Below are positions 61,218 through 64,000 of a stretch of DNA of 64,000 nt, piece by piece (position 1 is the stretch's first letter; the number at the start of each line of letters is the position of its first letter). The stretch spans positions 1 through 64,000 of the forward strand of contig CALINC010000068.1 in assembly GCA_938045195.1 (NCBI GenBank), in the 5' to 3' direction. Source of the stretch: an uncultured Treponema sp. GTDB lineage: Bacteria; Spirochaetota; Spirochaetia; Treponematales; Treponemataceae. The notes beneath the pieces were generated by a model. It ran no database searches, had not been told where the DNA came from, and saw nothing but the letters and a program-made list of their open reading frames with translations. The position numbers and the translations under genes were made by a program.

Positions 61218-61930
61218 AATTGGTTTAAACCGTTCAAAAGGCTTTTCTCCAAAATTGTTTCAGCAATCAGCCAGTCAAATGGAGTATCAATATCTATTGA
61301 ATGTATATCATCCATAATGCTTTTCTTTATTCTGGAAAAATGCGACAGCCCTTTTTCCTTCAATGATTTAGGATTGATAACATAAACAGCTCCATTATAT
61401 TCGTAGTACTGTTTAACATCCTGCCGCCTTGCATCTTCTTTATTTAGAGTCATCGTTAAAAAGCCATCGGTATCTTCTTCGCATATAACGGCAGCAGCTG
61501 CAGAAGATTTTACCGACACTACCATATCAATATCTTCACTATATAGCTGTATAGCACCCATTACATTTTCTACTAAACGTAACGGAGAAGTCGGCTGCAA
61601 TAATACTATTGCCCTATAGGTTCTTCCGATAGACTCATAATACTGCAAAGCATGCAATAAAACATCATTCGTACTTGCCGTATCACCTGCCAATATCTTA
61701 GGTCGTACAAAAGGAACATGCAAGCCGTAATCCGAAACGACCTTTATAATTTCTTCATCATCCGTTGACACACAAATATGATCATCACTTGCTAACGATC
61801 GGGCTATGTCTATCGAATAATAAATCAACGGTTTTCCATGTAATGCTTTTATATTTTTATGAGGTATCCCTTTGCTACCGCCGCGAGCTGGAATAATATA
61901 TAAAAAATCGTTATCTGCTCTCATTACCAT
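61214..61930 (-). CDS. CMP-nonulosonate cytidylyltransferase (NeuA/LegF-like)
   Basis: 238 residues from ATG 61930, with GAGGGG at 61936-61941 five bases upstream, inside the preceding gene; an ATG at 61990 would run 60 bp into neuB and is rejected. Motifs FLYIIPARGGSKGIPHKNI and QPTSPLR are the CTP and sugar sites. It couples CMP to a sialic-acid-like sugar. Legionaminic versus neuraminic specificity is inferred from PtmE-like beside it. It overlaps neuB by 7 bp and ptmE by 4 bp. Confidence 0.9.
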   Translation of the reverse strand: MVMRADNDFLYIIPARGGSKGIPHKNIKALHGKPLIYYSIDIARSLASDDHICVSTDDEEIIKVVSDYGLHVPFVRPKILAGDTASTNDVLLHALQYYESIGRTYRAIVLLQPTSPLRLVENVMGAIQLYSEDIDMVVSVKSSAAAAVICEEDTDGFLTMTLNKEDARRQDVKQYYEYNGAVYVINPKSLKEKGLSHFSRIKKSIMDDIHSIDIDTPFDWLIAETILEKSLLNGLNQL

Positions 61931-62925
61931 GTAATCCCCTCGCCAATGCTGAAATCTTTCGAGGCTTTTACTCCGATTACGGCATCCCACAGCGAGGCTG
62001 ACAGCCCGCTATCACTGCGCTTAACAGAAACATTTTTTTCCGTAAAGATTTCTCCTTTTGCGATATTTTGCACTGCAACAATTCTTTTCAGTACCACTTG
62101 GGAAATTACCCTTTCTTCTTTTGACGGCATTTTTATACCATTTCCCAATGCTTTTTCAATATTGCGAATTTTTTGTACCATTGCAGCGAAGTCATCCGGT
62201 GTAGTACTTGCTGCATGATCAGGACCTTCCATCGTTACATCCAGTGTAAAATGCTTCTCGATTACAGAAGCACCTAGTGCAACAGCAGCTAAGGCAACCT
62301 CATCACCTATAGTATGATCCGAATACCCAACCGGACAGTGAAAAGCGTCGGCAAGTGTCTGCATAGCTTTTAGATTGACTGTATCGATAGGACACGGATA
62401 ACTGGTTGTACAATGTAAAAGAGTAATATCATCAGTTCCAGCCTGTTGCAAAATTCGATAGGCAACATCGACCTCTGCTAAAGAACTCATCCCCGTGCTT
62501 AAAATAACGGGAATATTTTTAGAACCTGCATATCGTAAAAAAGGTATATTGGTAATTTCACCGGAACCAATCTTCAACATAGGAACACCCAGCTCAACAA
62601 GAAAATCAAGACTTTCTTGTTCATCAGCGGTAGACAAAAACAGAATGCCAATCGAATCGCAATGGGCCTTTATCTTACGAAAATCATCATACGAAAGTTC
62701 AAGCGATTTCAGCATTTCGTATTGAGACATCACCCTTCCGGTATTTTTCACTTGATATTCTGCCTGGGCAACATCTTTTGTAATAATAGCATCAGTTTTC
62801 CAAGTTTGAAACTTAACCGCGTCTGCTCCCGTTTTTTTTGCTGCATCACACAATTTTAAAGCAAGATCACAGCTACCATTATGGTTTACCCCTGCTTCTG
62901 CAATAATAAAAGTTTTGTACTTCAT
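61924..62925 (-). CDS. nonulosonic acid synthase (NeuB/LegI-like)
   Basis: 333 residues. It condenses PEP with a ManNAc- or diacetamido-trideoxyhexose-type sugar. IIAEAGVNHNGSCDLALK, ADAVKFQTWK, MLKIGSGEITNIPFL, STGMSSLAEV, LLHCTTSYPCPI, VGYSDHT, VIEKHFTL and GPDHAAS are the TIM-barrel blocks; the C-terminal 60 residues form the SAF (antifreeze-like) domain. Closest in style to Campylobacter NeuB2/LegI, so N,N'-diacetyllegionaminate is likely. One base separates it from the FemAB-like gene. Confidence 0.92.
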   Translation of the reverse strand: MKYKTFIIAEAGVNHNGSCDLALKLCDAAKKTGADAVKFQTWKTDAIITKDVAQAEYQVKNTGRVMSQYEMLKSLELSYDDFRKIKAHCDSIGILFLSTADEQESLDFLVELGVPMLKIGSGEITNIPFLRYAGSKNIPVILSTGMSSLAEVDVAYRILQQAGTDDITLLHCTTSYPCPIDTVNLKAMQTLADAFHCPVGYSDHTIGDEVALAAVALGASVIEKHFTLDVTMEGPDHAASTTPDDFAAMVQKIRNIEKALGNGIKMPSKEERVISQVVLKRIVAVQNIAKGEIFTEKNVSVKRSDSGLSASLWDAVIGVKASKDFSIGEGITW

Positions 62926-62926
62926 A

Positions 62927-63949
62927 TTAATACCTATATTTCAACAATCTATTTTTATACAAAGAGGCTTTATCAGGATTCCTTTGCTCCCATTCTTGGC
63001 ATACTGTACCGTAAACAGCTTCATTAAAGATCATTTTCCCAATATAAAACTCTGCTGTGGTATGGCTAAAGGATTTTTTAAATTTAAATAGGGAATTTTC
63101 GGGATCATTATTTAAACTGCCCCCGAGATGAAATATTTTAACACCCTGTTTTTTCAATTCAAGTGCAGCTTGCCATAGCAAGAGATTATTAACTCCATGG
63201 TAAGAGCTTTTTACACTCCCCGCAAGATGATAATGTCCATAATCTCTGCTGTACATGAATAATGCAGCAGCAAGAATTTCTCCATCTTTCTTAACACAGC
63301 CTAAAAATGATCTTTTTCTCAGCCTTTCAGCAAACGATTGATAATATGCCTCATCAAAAAAATAAAAATCATCGGCTGACAGCCGGGACATTGTATCGCC
63401 ATATATTCGTATAAAATCTTTCAAAGAGACAAAATCGTAATCTGCGCAAAAAACCAACCCTTCCGACAACGCCTTTCTAACCATATTTCGATTTTTTGCA
63501 GAAAGCTGAAGCGAAAAAATACTATCCTCATCTGGTAGTAAATCGATGACTACCGTTTGACGATCAAGACCCACCTCACAACAGTTACAGCATATCGCAT
63601 TATTATGCAGCAATGGATGAAACCGAATAAAACCTGCAATATACCGCTGTTCTACAAGACACTGTTTCATACTTTGCAGGGCGGATTCAATCCAACGAAT
63701 ATCATCAGTATTTACAAGAGGCCCCCCATAACCATACGGAGTTTCAAAATCAAAAAAAGTCTCGAATTGGTGCCGGATAATGGGCAACAGCAGTATATTA
63801 TCATTCTCCTGCACTACAACACACAGAGCTTTCGAAATATTATCTTGATATAACTTAACATATTCTTCAAAAAAGTAAATATCACGTTTATTGTCAGGAA
63901 TAAGATCAAGATACTTATTCCAAGTATCTATTACCTGTATATCTATCAT
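62927..63949 (-). CDS. GNAT/FemAB-like acyl- or aminoacyl-transferase
   Basis: 340 residues. The blocks TPYGYGGPLVNT, LSAKNRNMVRKALSEG, FFDEAYYQSFAERL, GEILAAALFMYSRDYGHYHLAGS and GVKIFHLGGSLN are characteristic of FemAB/BioF2-like proteins with a GNAT fold. In a nonulosonate locus it may add an acyl or aminoacyl group to the sugar. Not proven. Its ATG overlaps the stop of the preceding gene (ATGA), so it is inside the same operon. Confidence 0.7.
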   Translation of the reverse strand: MIDIQVIDTWNKYLDLIPDNKRDIYFFEEYVKLYQDNISKALCVVVQENDNILLLPIIRHQFETFFDFETPYGYGGPLVNTDDIRWIESALQSMKQCLVEQRYIAGFIRFHPLLHNNAICCNCCEVGLDRQTVVIDLLPDEDSIFSLQLSAKNRNMVRKALSEGLVFCADYDFVSLKDFIRIYGDTMSRLSADDFYFFDEAYYQSFAERLRKRSFLGCVKKDGEILAAALFMYSRDYGHYHLAGSVKSSYHGVNNLLLWQAALELKKQGVKIFHLGGSLNNDPENSLFKFKKSFSHTTAEFYIGKMIFNEAVYGTVCQEWEQRNPDKASLYKNRLLKYRY

Positions 63950-64000
63950 GCAGGAACCGCATAACCATTTTCTTTTTCTATAAAAATGGATTCCCGCACT
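63946..64000 (-). CDS. C-terminal end of an upstream gene (partial)
   Basis: The last 17 codons (ending ENGYAVPA and TGA) of a gene that runs off the right edge, overlapping the next ATG by 3-4 bases. The open, in-frame, ATGA-linked end supports a real gene, probably another sugar-pathway enzyme. Family cannot be told. Confidence 0.5.
   Translation of the reverse strand, partial: VRESIFIEKENGYAVPA

Noticed and set aside
61931..61990. Longer NeuA-like start inside neuB
   Set aside because: It would overlap neuB by 67 bp and add residues not typical for the family, while GAGGGG fits ATG 61930.
1..64000. CRISPR array, insertion sequence or prophage
   Set aside because: No regularly spaced identical repeats, transposase, integrase or phage structural gene was seen.

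Overview
The window is AT-rich bacterial chromosome, most likely from a Treponema (spirochaete) of the oral or digital-dermatitis group. This is an inference from gene content and style: many lipoproteins with loose lipoboxes, large TPR proteins, a FlcA-like flagellar-collar candidate, an rpoN/NtrC pair, and families typical of spirochaetes. No taxon-defining RNA gene is present. I see no rRNA, tRNA, CRISPR array, insertion sequence or phage.

Layout. 0-4.2 kb: three envelope genes on the + strand (a beta-propeller protein with a C-terminal outer-membrane-like domain, and two lipoproteins), closed by a strong terminator. 4.4-6.8 kb: a small membrane protein, a gene remnant and an ABC exporter. 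6.8-37.1 kb: mostly housekeeping genes: lepB, an adenosine deaminase relative, an alpha/beta hydrolase, an NtrC-type regulator, hisS, rpoN, a PmbA-type protein, dnaB, an EIIC-like membrane protein, TPR proteins, an Rsm22-type methyltransferase, a secreted HExxH protein with a propeller and a putative barrel, rsgA-murI, a zinc-dependent phospholipase C relative, sdaAB-sdaAA, and a 1100-residue membrane-anchored TPR protein.

37.4-64 kb: one long minus-strand surface-polysaccharide locus that continues past the right edge. Read in transcription order it holds a C-terminal gene scrap, a FemAB/GNAT-like enzyme, a legionaminic-type set (NeuB/LegI, NeuA/LegF, PtmE-like), a Wzx flippase, an asparagine-synthetase-like amidotransferase, a GT-B-like protein, an N-acetyl sugar amidotransferase, WecB, an ATPase/nuclease pair, a UDP-HexNAc dehydrogenase, a GT4, an EpsG/Wzy-like polymerase, a GT2, the UDP-L-FucNAc set (FnlA-FnlB/CapF-FnlC) with a WbuB-like transferase, and then rmlA-rmlC-cotH-rmlD-rmlB. 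Together these predict a Wzx/Wzy-dependent glycan with a nonulosonic acid, L-FucNAc, a ManNAcA-type uronate (possibly amidated) and L-rhamnose.

Four things stand out. (1) A two-gene module at 51.5-53.3 kb, an OLD/ABC-type ATPase with a hydrophobic insert plus a small PD-(D/E)xK-like protein, sits inside the sugar operon and looks like an undescribed defence-type system. (2) A CotH-kinase lipoprotein is broken at a run of ten Gs and would be restored by nine: a candidate phase-variable locus. (3) A ~160-nt structured repeat (three copies, compensatory changes in stems) lies directly upstream of two unrelated genes, and its end supplies their Shine-Dalgarno sequence. (4) Two genes have near-consensus promoters only a few bases from the ATG, which suggests leaderless mRNAs.
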